Assembly (NCBI GenBank): GCA_947650285.1
Contig: CANTFL010001451.1
Location: 248,001-312,000, forward strand
DNA: 64,000 nt
Reading direction: 5' to 3'
Source: Hyaloperonospora brassicae
Taxonomy: Eukaryota; Oomycota; Peronosporomycetes; Peronosporales; Peronosporaceae
Each line of letters begins with the position of its first letter. Positions within the stretch are counted from its first letter, which is position 1. This document shows, piece by piece, positions 46,000 through 57,557 of this stretch. The translations under genes were made by a program, and so were the position numbers. The notes beneath the pieces are model-generated. The model was not told where the DNA came from. It did no database searches and saw only the letters and a list, made by a program, of their open reading frames with translations.

Positions 46000-48900
46000 A
46001 TGTTGCTAGCTTGGGTGGATCAAGTGCCTTAGTGAGCATATCGGCGAGCATAAGCTCCAATCTCATATACTGCGCGCGCACGATCCCGCGCCGAGCAAAG
46101 TCGCAAACAAACTTGACTCGAACGTCATTGTGCTTTTCCTTGGTTGACGAAACCTCGCCCTTGATCTGTCAAATGGCCGCCTGGTTGTCGACGTGCATCA
46201 GCATCGGCAGCTCTGGCGCCATTCCGATCTGGCTAAGCATTTCACGCACGCCCAGCAGCCCACGACTATATCCGGAGCCGCTACGAACTCCGCTCTATTT
46301 GTGGAGAGAGACACTGCGCCTTCTTTCTTGGCGCTTTAGCCGACCACCATGCCGTTTAGGAGTATAATGCCACCGGTAAAAGACTTCCGGTCGCTTTTTT
46401 CGCTGCAAATTCGGCGTTGCTAAACGACTCGAGCTTGGTTGAGACGCATGAACCGTCCCTCGGCTTCATGCCAATCTTCATCGTTTTTGTGCCCTTGAGG
46501 TAGTGAGACACACGCTTCGCGAGATTCCAATCGTGGGACCGCTGTTGATGCGTCTGTCGCGTCGTCTTGTGAACGGCAAACGCAATGTCGGGTCTCGTGC
46601 ACCGCGCGAACTAAAGCAGAGATCCGACGAGCGACTGGAAGTCTTTAATCATTAGCTCTCCATTCATGCTCGTGGACTTAAAAAGCGCTCTGCCGATCGG
46701 CCGCACTTCATAATAGTCGACGGCGGTTGGTGCGAGTGTCGAATTTGCGTCCGTGAGCCCATATTCACGCAGCCAGTCGCTGATCGCCTCCTCCTAGTCC
46801 AGAAAGTAGCCGCCTTCTCCATCGAGCGCCACTCTCATACCGAGGAACTTAGTGACTCGACCGAGGTCCTTGATCGACAGTCTCTCGAGTCTGGAGAAAA
46901 ACCGATTAACCGCAGCCGCTCCGGCGCCAGCGGCAAGTGAGCCGTCGACGTAGACGCCAACCACGACGGTGTCATTTCCTTCACTCTTCCAGTAGAGGCA
47001 CATATCTTCTACACACTGTGTAAAGCCCACTCTGCACATATTCGCATGCGGGAGCTGGTTCCAGAGTCGGCCGGCTTGCTCAAGGCTTTCCAACCTTTGC
47101 AAGGATCGAGTGCCAGCTCCTTCTTAATTGCCGCACTGATCTTCTTTAATGTCACTTCGTCGACGTCCATGGATTGCGGTACCTGAAGCAGTATATTGAG
47201 TTGAGAATCTTTGTCCGCCTTCACATGCGCATTCGGTATGTCACCGTGCCTATCGGGTACGACCCACGTCGCCGCCAGAGCCAAAATTACCTTCACAATG
47301 GACAAATTCATGCCTGCCGCAAAGGTGAATGGTAGTCTATACCAAAGACCTGCTCGTTCCCATTCGCAACAAGTCGGGCCTTGAGTAGGTCTAGATTGCC
47401 GGGCGCGTCAGTCTTCGTGTTGAATGCCCACTTGATGTGTAGCGCGTTGATACTGAGCGGGCACTTGATCAAGCGCCATACGCCAATTTTCTTCGAGCGA
47501 TTCGAGCTCTTCAAGCCTGGATTTCTCCCATCCTTCGCGTTTGCTGCTGCGTATCGCTTCCCAATAATTTTTGAGGTCGCTCTCGTATAAGTGAGCCACC
47601 CCACTTTCGTCACGTGCTGGCTCCTCCTGAACCCCTGATGACTGAGTGCGCTTCATTGCGCTGAGCGTTCTGTGTGCCGCACGCGTTTATAACTTCGAAT
47701 TCTTCTTTCCGCCTCGGATCGTCAAAACCGGAACTGGATCGGAGGCGTCAGGATCGCCGTTTCTGTCGTAGCTGAAGCTGCTTGATCCTCGTAGTCGAGT
47801 GCTCTATGCAGCTGATTGTTCTAGTCCTCGCTGAGCGTCTCAATATCCTTCACGTGCTGCTTGACAGTGACCTTATTTTCCTTCTGAGGGAACGCTATGT
47901 TGCCCTTCGTTTCATCGCTGCGTCCGATAATTATGCCGACTATCGATTGCTACGCCAAAGATTTCTTGCGCGGGTCGCGGTAAACCAAACAGACATAGAC
48001 GAAGGCTACGATGTCTCGCAAGTAGGGGGAGTGCTTTGTCAGCATCTCTAATGGTGACGCGCGCTTGGCATTTGCACTTTTCGGGATGCGGTTGAGAATG
48101 TATGCTGCATATTCACCGCATTACCCCAGAATGACACAGGCAGTCGATTCGCGAAGATCATCGATCGCACCATGTTTTACACTGTCCGGTGCATACACTC
48201 GGCTTTGACGTTCGACGCCTGATCTCGCGCTTTGATGACCTGTCGTGCGACGTCAGTAAACTTGTAGAAGAGTTCGACGTTTGCGTACTCGCCAGCACCA
48301 TCCATCCTTCATACATGGATACGGCGTTCGAAATGGCGTGTAAGAACGCTAAGAAGTGTTTGAACTTCTTCGCGGCTTTTTATTTCATTGGAAAAAGGAA
48401 GACGCGGCAGCAGATACCTTGCGGTCCACGAAATTCACGAAGTACCGGTTCTCGAGCCGGTCCTTCAGTGTCATCGAACCCTTGACGTCCAAACAGATGA
48501 CGCCGCCAATGCGGTCGACAGGAGAGTTGGCGCCCGTGCCTTTGCGTGACTGTTCGTTCTTCGTTTGTTTGCCTTGGGGCGCACGAAATGCACTTCGTCC
48601 TTGCACGATCCGTAAGTGTAATCCCGGAATCTGTATCCCTTGCCATGCGTTCGACCGTGCCATACTCCAAGTGTCCCAGGCGCTAGTGCAAGTGGTAGAG
48701 CGAGCCACTCTGCGCACCGTTGACAAATTGTCAGTCGACTCTTGATGTAGGATAGCCATCAGCACGTTGCGTGTTGTCCCTGGGTCGCGTGCTGGTGCCA
48801 CCGTCTCGACGTACAGCCCGTTGTTTTCCATCTTAATGTCGAACACGACTTCTCCATCGCTGCGTCTCCCAAGTATCCCAGAGCGCGAAGTATAACGATT

Positions 48901-50770
48901 TGGGCAAACTGCAGATCAAGCTGTAATTGCAGCTTTATTAGCTTGTAAACGTGTAAACCAAAAATTAATTAATAAATAAGAACAAAAGCCTACACCTTCC
49001 CAACCAACAAACATTTGCATAAACTTATCACCTGTTACTAATATAAGCATAAAAAAGTAAATAAAGATAAATATGCCATAAATCTTGATAAATATGGATC
49101 GGTTGCCATGTATTGAGATGAATATAAATGAACTACAGTAGAAACACTAGTTATAACAATAAGCATGATCATTGTTAAACTATCATCGACATGATATTTT
49201 TAGATATCTACGGCGCGAGGTAGAAACCATTCAGCGTCACATCTCGCTTGCATCTCTTTGACGTTACAGTCAGTACTATGCTACCGACGCGCAACAGCTC
49301 ATCACCTCGCCGTCGGCCAGGTGGTACTCGTGCTCACAGTCTCGTACACCCTGCAGTAGAGACGCATTGTTGACGAGATGGAGGCTGAATCCACTGTCTG
49401 GAATCCACTCGTCTCCTTCTTCGTTGCTGTTTTCGCCAATTGCCAGTATCAGGTTACACTTGGAATGAAGCGAGCCTTTCTTACTGGTTCCTTCGCCTAT
49501 CACGAGAAAAGTGTTGCCGACGGTCTTGCCGCGGCGGCCTCAGTTCTTGTCAACAGACCTCTTGCTGTGACAGTCGGCTTTGGCATGTCCTATCTTGCCA
49601 CATCCGTAGCAAGCCCGCGTCTCCTTGCACGGAGTGGACTCAAACATGTGTGCGACAACGTCCTGTTCAAAGAAGCGCCCAGGTCGAGCTCCCATCTCAA
49701 TGGCCTGCGCAAAATGTGCATGTTCTTTGGCGTGAACTAGGTAGTCGACACGGTGCGTCTCGTACTTTGCCATCAAAATCGCCGACAGCTCGGGTAGTGC
49801 ATACCGCCCAATGATAATAAACACCTGCTGTTAGTCGCCGACAGTTTTATCACTGTCTGTGACAGGGTAGAGGTAGTGCTTCGGACACGATTTCTTGCCT
49901 TCCTTCTTCGTCCGGAAAAGCTCCATCGCTCGGGTTGCGGTGATGGTCGTCTTAAAAGTGTCAAGAATGCGCTGCACCACGTACTGAAGAATAGGTAGCA
50001 CGGCCCAGACGTGTCTACCTGCTTGCTGAAACAGCTCTCTGCCGTGCCGATCAGGTACTGGCCAAGAACGTCAGTCTTGACATTCTCGAGATGCAGAAAT
50101 TTGCACGACTCTTATGCCATGTCTACTTGTCGCCAGAATTTCTTGCCCCAGTCAAAGAAGTCGGTCCCGAGTCCGACGTAAACTTCGGTCCCATCGGACT
50201 TCCGGATCGCGAGCTTGCGTTGCCTTGCGTCGAGCGCCCGGAATTGGGTTGACGCCGGTGCTTGCATCGGCAAAGCTGGCGATGCTTACTGCTGTGGCAT
50301 CGGCTGGTAAGGTGGTAATGTGGCAGAAGACTGTGGGAGCTGCTGTGCACGCTGCTGTACACGTTGCTGTTGCCTTGACCTGGAGCGATCGATATGATCC
50401 ATAGCTGAACGATGAACTTGGTGGCCTCGCAAGTCCGAATAGTCTAGCGCTTCACGGTGCAATTTTCCCGCAAATTCTGTGCCGATAATCGAGCTGAACA
50501 TCCCACTTTCGACCGCGCCACACATGCATTAGTCTTGATCGATCCTCGCCTGAGACAGCTCCATTGTTTTCATTTGCTCCTTCATTACACCCAGTTTCTC
50601 GAGAACCATTTGAATCGCGTCGGTCTCCACGCTCCTTGCGTGAGCGTTAGGAAGGATGACCACGGCAGGCTCGGACGCAGCCCTTTCGTGACTGTTTTTG
50701 TCGTTGCCTGTGCCGTGTTGGCGTCATCGATTGCCTTTTTCCTTGGGCTCATAACCTGTTGCCTTGACAT
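46000..50770 (-). pseudogene. Copia gag-pol, broken by stops and frameshifts
   Basis: The gag ATG is at about 50770. The zinc knuckle CYGCGKIGHAKADC (CX2CX4HX4C) lies near 49600. The protease motif is WIPDSGFS near 49390 (usual DSGA altered to DSGF). The integrase core starts near 48510 (ICLDVKGSM, then YFVNFVDRK). The reverse transcriptase shows IKWAFNTKTDAPG, KARLVANG and GIDYHSP near 47450-47310, NAHVKADKD near 47230, and VGVYVDGS near 46960, where the usual YVDD has lost its second Asp. The RNase H region (TRPDIAFAV in a shifted frame) lies near 46590. Several frames are needed, so no full polyprotein can be made. Confidence 0.85.
48895..49212. repeat. AT-rich insertion inside the Copia interior
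   Basis: About 318 bp of AT-rich sequence stands between protease and integrase coding parts, where about 50 residues of normal Copia sequence are missing. Similar decamers flank it (GCGCGAAGTA at about 48885 and GCGCGAGGTA at about 49213). No terminal inverted repeats are seen. Confidence 0.5.
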
Positions 50771-50802
50771 GGTGAAATCTTACGAGAGGAAGTCGGTGGC
50801 GC

Positions 50803-51020
50803 TGTGATAAAAGGATTGTGTCATAGTTTGTAGTGCTACCTTTCTTGCTAGAATGATGAACTAGCTGTTCTTGTTCTTCGTCACTCTTGTCCACTTAATC
50901 AGCCATACACGCACCTGTCCAATCAATTAACGTACTAATCCACAGACATCTCCCTAAGTCGTCAGCCGTTACTTCAACCGCAATTTTACTAATTTTGGGC
51001 AGCAGTGCCTATTTCTTACA
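50803..51020 (-). repeat. Right (5') LTR of the Copia element
   Basis: 218 bp, TG...CA, same length as the left LTR. The minus-strand gag ATG lies about 33 bp beyond its inner edge, leaving little room for a leader. No standard initiator-methionine primer site (TGGTATCAGAGC type) is evident directly after it. Confidence 0.85.
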
Positions 51021-53651
51021 TGAAGTGTTCGATGGCAGGCATAATCTAGCCCACGCAGGAACTAACCGGAAGTGTACATGTTTTTACACTATTGAACCTC
51101 TGCACTCGATTAATTTATCTATTTCGTCATACCGCCGAGCTGGTTTGATGTTATCTGTCCTAATCCTATCTCCTGATATAGATACTCGATAATATGTATT
51201 TTGGATTGCCATGCACTCTTTGATACATATGCGTGTCTAAAACATTTATCCATTGGTCAACTTAAGACTTGACATCCCCATTTTCGCCGCCCTGACATTC
51301 GTCGATCTAGGACTTGACGGCCCCAGATCCGCCGACGGTCATACCGTAGTAATTGTACGATATTTTTTGTACTATACTTCAGCCAGCTTAGACGTATGCA
51401 ATGTTCGCATTTCAGCGAGACTAAGACTACGGCGGCATCCGCCTATCTCATTCATCATTTTTATATGCACTGACACACGGAATTTCACTCAGAAGATTCA
51501 ATGCACCACAATGTCTTGTTTCACCCCAGTGATGAACTTATAGCCATTGTTGCCACCGAAAAAGCTAACAAATTGCATAGACATGGCTTATGCCTGGAAA
51601 TGGTAATACTATCAAACAGACAGTTGATCAAAAAAGATAATGGTTCATCTAGATACGCCTTACACGAGAGAGAAACCGCCTACAGATAGAAGTAAAGCGA
51701 ATACAGCCAGAGAAATGTCAGCAGCGTAGGCTTATACTACTTGAGACGCATGAAAGAAAGAACGTCATATTATTTGCGAGACGAGGCATTCTACTTCAAT
51801 GTCTGTGCATGTCATGAAATCTCGGGTGTAGCACTTACTTAAAAGGCGTGTAACGTTTAGAAATGTTTGAGAACTACAGAGAAGCAATATCAAAATTATC
51901 GAAGAATTGGACAGATTCCATGTGCATCGATAATGTTTGCACTTACGGACAAGTAAGTCCGGACTAGTGTCCGAAGTCAGAGATATTATCTTTGATTTAA
52001 TAATGATAAGATGCTGGTGACCGATGTTCGACTGTATTTATGATGTATTGTGATCTAGATTTGAGCGCGCATAATTGCATGTGGACACGAGAAGTGGCGT
52101 GGTATCGATTATCAAAAAGCATTTCCACCTGTAGCAATAATGAACAGATCTAGAATGTTCTCTTTCTTGTGTGCTTGTCCAGAATCGAGAAGCTGTTAAG
52201 GAGGCCTGAATACTTCCCGCTTTTATGTTGCGTCATCGATTGAGTAGTACTTAGAATAGACCTAAGGAGTATTTTATAGAGTAAGGATACGGTTTTGTCA
52301 AAAAAGTAGGCTTTGAACGGCATAGACTCGTCTAGACGAGATTTTCATTCCGGTATTAACAAATATTTGAAAAACTACGAATTCCAGTTTTACAAACAGA
52401 AAACTTGTATGTATGCGTACCACTGCAATGGCGAATTAAAATCTGTAATAATCGATGTTAATGTCATGTAAATACTACAGTTCATGAGGCTTATAAAATA
52501 TTTCATTTAATCGGATTATCAACAACAACTACTTACATATAAAGATCATTAAACGAGTGATTGGGTGTGGAAGTCTGGCATTCTCAATTTTTGATATATA
52601 TCAAGATTTAACTGCACGGAAAATTGTATCGATAATCCTTGATGCTAATGCTAGGAATAGAATCCTTTCTATGGCGATCAACACCTCATAAATGTCAAAA
52701 TGTGTTACTAATTAAGATGGGAATCGCAATCATAAGCTTATGCTGAAAATAATATATATTTATTTCGAGATTATTTTCGCATTGGTTCATCTGGATACTT
52801 GTAGCATACCCGACGTATCCTACGTCATATGATAGCTTAATCGATGCGTAAATGCTACTTTTCAGCAAAAAATTGGTGCAGCTAAACGATTGATGCGCAA
52901 TCTAGCTGTACATAAGTCAGGACATTGTATACTCCACCTGCACGGATCAGGAACCCACGATGACATCTCACTTGAATGGCTACTGTTTCTTAAAATAAAC
53001 AATGCATTTGGAATATGAGTGATTGTGATCGTATATGACAAAATTCCTGTGGGGTATAATGTTATGTAGGCGTCTTTCCAGAAAAGAGAGAAAATTCCAC
53101 GCTAGAGATTGGCAACGAAGTAGTTTCTTTATAGCTAGAAAATTCATTTGAAGCTACGTCCTCGAAACATAGAGATCCTTTGGCACTATGTGCGCGTGTA
53201 GTATAAAAGTAGACCCTTCTTTTTTGGAAGACATCCACAGATGAAAACCTACAATTACTCGAAAGCCACAATCGCGATCGCGTATTGATAAGCTTTGCGA
53301 GCGGGTAGGCGTACAATGATCCATTGCCGAAGCCTTGACTGGGGAGGGGCGTCATGGAGATCGCACCCATTTTAAAGAAGTTGGTAATAGAATTAAATCA
53401 TGATAATTGTAACGAGGCACGCTCTTGCCAGATGACTGGTAAGACCTTGTGTCAATGGAACACAAGGCTGCGTACTACCGACGTTACGTAAAAATGGCGT
53501 GAAGAAGCGCGAGGAAGTATACGGAACTTGGAAGCTGTGTTTAAGGGGGAGTAAAACTGTATTTAATTTAGTTACGTTTATATTATAAATCATCTTTGTC
53601 TTGTTCTAACTATATTATACTACATTCTTCTATGTGGATTTCTTGCCGCTA
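51021..53651. other. AT-rich stretch without recognised genes
   Basis: Frames are short and low in complexity (for example 51253-51543 plus, 53062-53370 minus). No transposase, RT or host domain is recognised. Confidence 0.4.
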
Positions 53652-53875
53652 CCCATTGCGCGCGTTGAGGAGCAATTGATGGTTAATTTGGTTGATGCAG
53701 ACGCTACATCAATCAATAATTGGAGCACCCAATAATATTACCCTCGGGGGTAATATTCTGCTAACACTACCGCTTCTCGAATGATGTTGATTGAAATTTA
53801 TGTAAATAGATTAAATGTTCAAAAATTGATCCATTCGTGTCAATTTTATGCAATAGGCTTACCCCGCTACAACAA
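53652..53875 (+). repeat. Dispersed repeat, copy 1
   Basis: It starts CCATTGCGCGCGTTGAGG, continues GGTTAATTTGGTTG, and ends CATTCGTGTCAAT...AATAGGCTTACCCCGCTACAAC. Related copies are at about 56760-56957 and 57372-57557 plus 59109-59140. The pogo-like element begins a few bases beyond its end. Confidence 0.6.
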
Positions 53876-53880
53876 GTGTA

Positions 53881-56412
53881 CACCGATGACCGTACTTAGT
53901 GCGGACCATACTTTTTATCAACCACCTATTTCTAAGACGATCACAGGTGTTAGTGCGGACCAAACTATTAATGAATCCGCACTAATTATGGGCTTGCAGA
54001 TTTAGTATGGACCGCACTAATTTTGAATGCGGAGAATTAGTGCGAATGTATAATAACCGAAAGAGCGCAGTATGTAATAATGTATTTGGCTACATGATTT
54101 AAAGCCCAGTTGTTATGACTTTAGGCAACAGCCAAGGGCGATATAAAGTTGAACCGCTCAGAAGAAGGTAAAATGGAAAGTGAATATAATATCAAGCTCG
54201 GTCCTTAGTTCGTCTCGTTGTACTACTCTAAGCCTATCAATATCGACTCTACGATATCAGTAACAAAATGATGAGTCAATCCCATCGTTACACACAATCA
54301 TGCAGTGTCGTAATTTCCATGTGGTCATTAGTACCACATACAACGACATTACTAATAAGTTGGAACGGGAGTTATATCGTAGTGAATGTGATATGTGCCA
54401 ATAATTTGTTGCAGTTCCGGCGTCAATTGCGATTCGTGCCATCGACCACTGACATCAAGTGCCATGCCACAACTAATTATAGACTTACGAGCGTATGTAA
54501 AGCCGCCAATGTCGCGCATCCCCTCCACCGCGCGTACGGCTGTGGCGGCGAGTTTCAAGAAGAAGCGTTTGCCCGTGTTCTTCAGCTATCCCGACCAAGA
54601 GCCGTTTTTACGCACGGTGTCTGACCAGTCGCCTTTTTAAACATGTGCATCTTCTCGACCTTCCACAATTGGATCAATTTATTCTTGATTTTTGAGATGA
54701 AGAAAGAGTCGGCAGGCTGAACAAGATCGGTCGTGCAGGGTGGAAATAGCGTAATTCAGTGATGTTATTCAAGAGAACATCACGTAATTCTGGACTGTCG
54801 TTGTTGCCGGCACAGTAGTCTATATGTAGGACAGTCCTTCGTCCAGCACTATCTCCCTTGAATGCGCGTGTCTCGCCAAACCATTGAGGAAATACCTGTT
54901 ATAGTGTAAAAATATAATTAATATGGAGTACTACAGATAATTCATGATACATGATACACCAGCCTTTTTATCATTCCAGCCTTTAGGCCCAGATCGGTAT
55001 GAATCACCAGGTACATTGTCTGGAAGAACATTTGTAGGGTATGATCGGCTTGGATTCTGAGAGATCCATTTAGGTGGACCAATCTGCGCACGCGAACCGC
55101 CCGTGGTGTAGACCATCATGGTCATCCCGATACCACCCGACACAACATCGGCGTATTCAACCTCTGTATCATCACGAAAACCAAGTATACGACCGTTGTC
55201 GCATTTGATCACGAAATGAGTTTCGTCCATATTACAAAGCAGGTCCTCGTTCAGGTCTCCTGACTCGAAACCACGGCGTTACTCGCCCATATGGTACGCA
55301 ACCATTTTCTCGATATGGACCTGCTTCGCAATGCTGACCATAAGCTTCCCGGTCTGTGGCCGATGGACTAAGCCATGCACCTCCTACTACAGCAAACAAA
55401 TTCAATCACTATAGTTATCGATGTACAAGTGTACATAAACTATAGACCATGAACTGCTAAACCCATCGTGTCTTGATTTTGTTGACGATAGGTTTATCGT
55501 CGAATGTATCAATGAAGTTGCAATCGTATAATGGCGCATCGTATATGACAGTGCGAGCAAGTTGATCGATTAGGGCTGGAGAGACCTTGACTCCAGCGGC
55601 CTTAAGCCGCATGAATCCGGACAGCAACTCGACGTACAGGTAGGATACCCATTCATATCGGCGCCTTCATCTGCCAGCAACAGCCTATAGGTTGACCCTC
55701 TTTCGCACTGATAGCACAACTGCTGATATCGACTTTGGATTTGTACCGTTATATTCACCAACTTTGCGCGCATATTCCACCACCTTGTGGCTTTGGTGTG
55801 ATTGGCCTGCATACAGTCAATGTCAATACCATTGTTTCAAGAAACTCATTTAAGCATACCTTGTAGTTTCCGCGGAACTCTGAGGGAAATTTGTCAACCG
55901 CTCTAAGGATCAAGCCTTGTTCATCATTCTGGTCTGCATCAGTTATCATCCAATGAATCACAGTGAGCCGCGACGTTATCGGTACAACCTGATGAAGCTT
56001 GCGCTTGCGCTTGTTGATGAGTTGGTCATCGTGATCGTGATTCTCATCTTCAATCTTCTCTTCTCCCTCTCCTACATCTTCGTTGTCATCAAGTTTCTCG
56101 TCCTCACCATCGCCTGCTGGGGCATTAGCGCCTGCAGTACGTGCAAAAGCAGCGATAATCGGTGATGGAGAGCTCAACGCCTCGACACTGCTTAAAATTA
56201 GCATCAAGGCACTTACACGGTCAATATTAGAATGAAAATGACGTCGTTTTACTGTACAGTATATTAATTGCGAATTTTGTAAAGTCCGTGCGGAGTCCGC
56301 ACTTTTTCTCAGCCTCCCAGTTCGCAACTCTTTTGGTACATACATTAATGTAGACCGCACTAATTATGAACCCACACAAATTCTTAATCCACACTAATTA
56401 CGGTCATCGGTG
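53881..56412. mobile_element. pogo-like (Tc1/mariner superfamily) DNA transposon
   Basis: Both ends begin CACCGATGACCGTA and continue with TTAGTG and GGA (about 25 bp, two mismatches), and both are flanked by TA (53879-53880 and 56413-56414), the expected target duplication. Length 2532 bp. The left subterminal 165 bp carries five copies of a TTAGTGCGGA-like motif in both orientations (53896, 53950, 53976, 54012, 54037), and related motifs occur near the right end, as expected for transposase binding sites. Confidence 0.88.
54350..56170 (-). pseudogene. Degenerate pogo/Tigger-type DDE transposase
   Basis: The clearest part is at 55230-54931: MDETHFVIKCDNGR (first catalytic Asp), YADVVSGGIGMTMMVYTTGG, then SYPTNVLPDNVPGDSYRSG and KGWNDKK, the pattern of the DDE_1 family known from oomycete pogo-like transposases. 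An upstream part (about 56050-55860) with KRKLHQVVPITSRLTVIHWM may be the DNA-binding N-terminus, and an acidic stretch precedes it. Several stops break the frame. Confidence 0.75.
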
Positions 56413-56487
56413 TAGTTGATTACGAATCGTGTTATCATCAACCCTAGTTCTGCGTGCCTGCGCAACGTCCCATCTAAGCAGCGTCCG

Positions 56488-56571
56488 CGTTCGTGTGCGA
56501 GAGCATACATGTAATAGAGAACTGGTAGCTACGCACTATTGCAGTGCGTAGCAAGCTCTCACTAACGAACG
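56488..56571. repeat. Nested hairpin, possible small foldback element
   Basis: Inner perfect 10-bp stem GCTACGCACT/AGTGCGTAGC (56528-56537 and 56543-56552) with a 5-nt loop. Outer arms at 56488-56504 and 56555-56571 pair with a few mismatches (CGTTCGTGTGCGAGAGC against CGTTCGTTAGTGAGAGC in complement). Confidence 0.75.
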
Positions 56572-56759
56572 CATGAGATAGTGCCCTGTTAGGTTCCGTA
56601 CACATACGGTGAGAAGAACAAAAGACAAAGCGGCTACGCTTGGTTGTATAGAAGAAATACTGTACGCATGTTATTAACGTGTTGAAGCGTATTTGGTCTT
56701 ATCAATCCTATATTGGCTATATCAATATTACTACATGTATCGTGACGTCTACTCACCAA

Positions 56760-56957
56760 CCATTGCGCGCGTCTAGAAGCGATCGGCGGGTTCTATATAA
56801 CTGTCTATATCAACCAATGAGTAGATCCTTGGGTTGCCACAGCAATATCACAGAATTCAGTCATATTTCCATTAGAACATGTGACTTAATATTCTCTGTC
56901 ATCGTCATTAGTATAATTAATTATGTTGTGTAACAGGCTAACCCCATTACAACATCA
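56760..56957 (+). repeat. Dispersed repeat, copy 2
   Basis: It starts CCATTGCGCGCGTCTAGAAG and ends GTGTAACAGGCTAACCCC followed by ATTACAAC. The ends match copy 1 well; the middle is more diverged. Confidence 0.5.
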
Positions 56958-57371
56958 TATATTAGTCTAATGATCAGCTTTTTTCAACAAATTAGAGAGT
57001 TTTCTTTGGACCTTGTTACCAGTATAAATTGATCCAAATATTGTACGTCGATACAACAAAGTGCGCAGCATGTAAAACCGCGCCAAGAAAATTCCATATA
57101 ACGAAGAATTTGCCGAAAGCGTTTAACAAGTGTAAGATGAGGCACACTTTTATTACATAAATGATAAGATCCTTTGTACAGTGCAAAAGCATGTACCTAC
57201 ATATCTAACGTACACCGTACGTGCTGAAGAAGTTAGCAAATTTGAGCAGGAACTGCATTGAATGAGAGAAAAGTAAAACTATCGGATACAGGTAAGGCTC
57301 ACTCGATTAAGTCTCTTTGCCTTACGCAGGCTATAACCTAGAAATCCTGAATATGAGAACTCGCTTACCGC

Positions 57372-57557
57372 CTACACGCGCATCCAGCAGCGATTGATAT
57401 TTAATTTGGTTGTACCGTAACCTTTATCTTTATATAGTATAGCGCTACGATAATCATATCTAAAGGTCATGTACCATAAAATATTGACTTGCGAAGTAAT
57501 ATTGTAAAAAATATCAGTCAAGAATATTTACACAAAAACATTCGTGCCAATCACATG
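57372..57557 (+). repeat. Dispersed repeat, copy 3 (left part)
   Basis: It contains CACGCGCATCCAGCAGCGAT, TTTAATTTGGTTG and CATTCGTGCCAATCACATG. It resumes at 59109 with TAACAGGCTCACCC after the mariner-like element, so that element has split it. Confidence 0.55.

Larger units (their letters stand above)
45730..51020 (-). mobile_element. Ty1/Copia LTR retrotransposon, degenerate
   Basis: Two LTRs of 218 bp (45730-45947 and 50803-51020), each TG...CA, bracket a 4.86-kb interior that codes on the minus strand in the order gag (with zinc knuckle), protease, integrase, reverse transcriptase, RNase H, the order typical of Copia. The 5-bp flanks differ (GGCGC on the left, TGAAG on the right), so no target duplication is seen. 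Confidence 0.88.

Noticed and set aside
53731..53757. TAATATTAC in a hairpin, resembling the rolling-circle origin of CRESS-DNA replicons
   Set aside because: The nonanucleotide lies in the stem (AATATTACCC pairs with GGGTAATATT) rather than in the loop, and there is no Rep gene or iteron nearby. Taken as a chance AT-rich palindrome.
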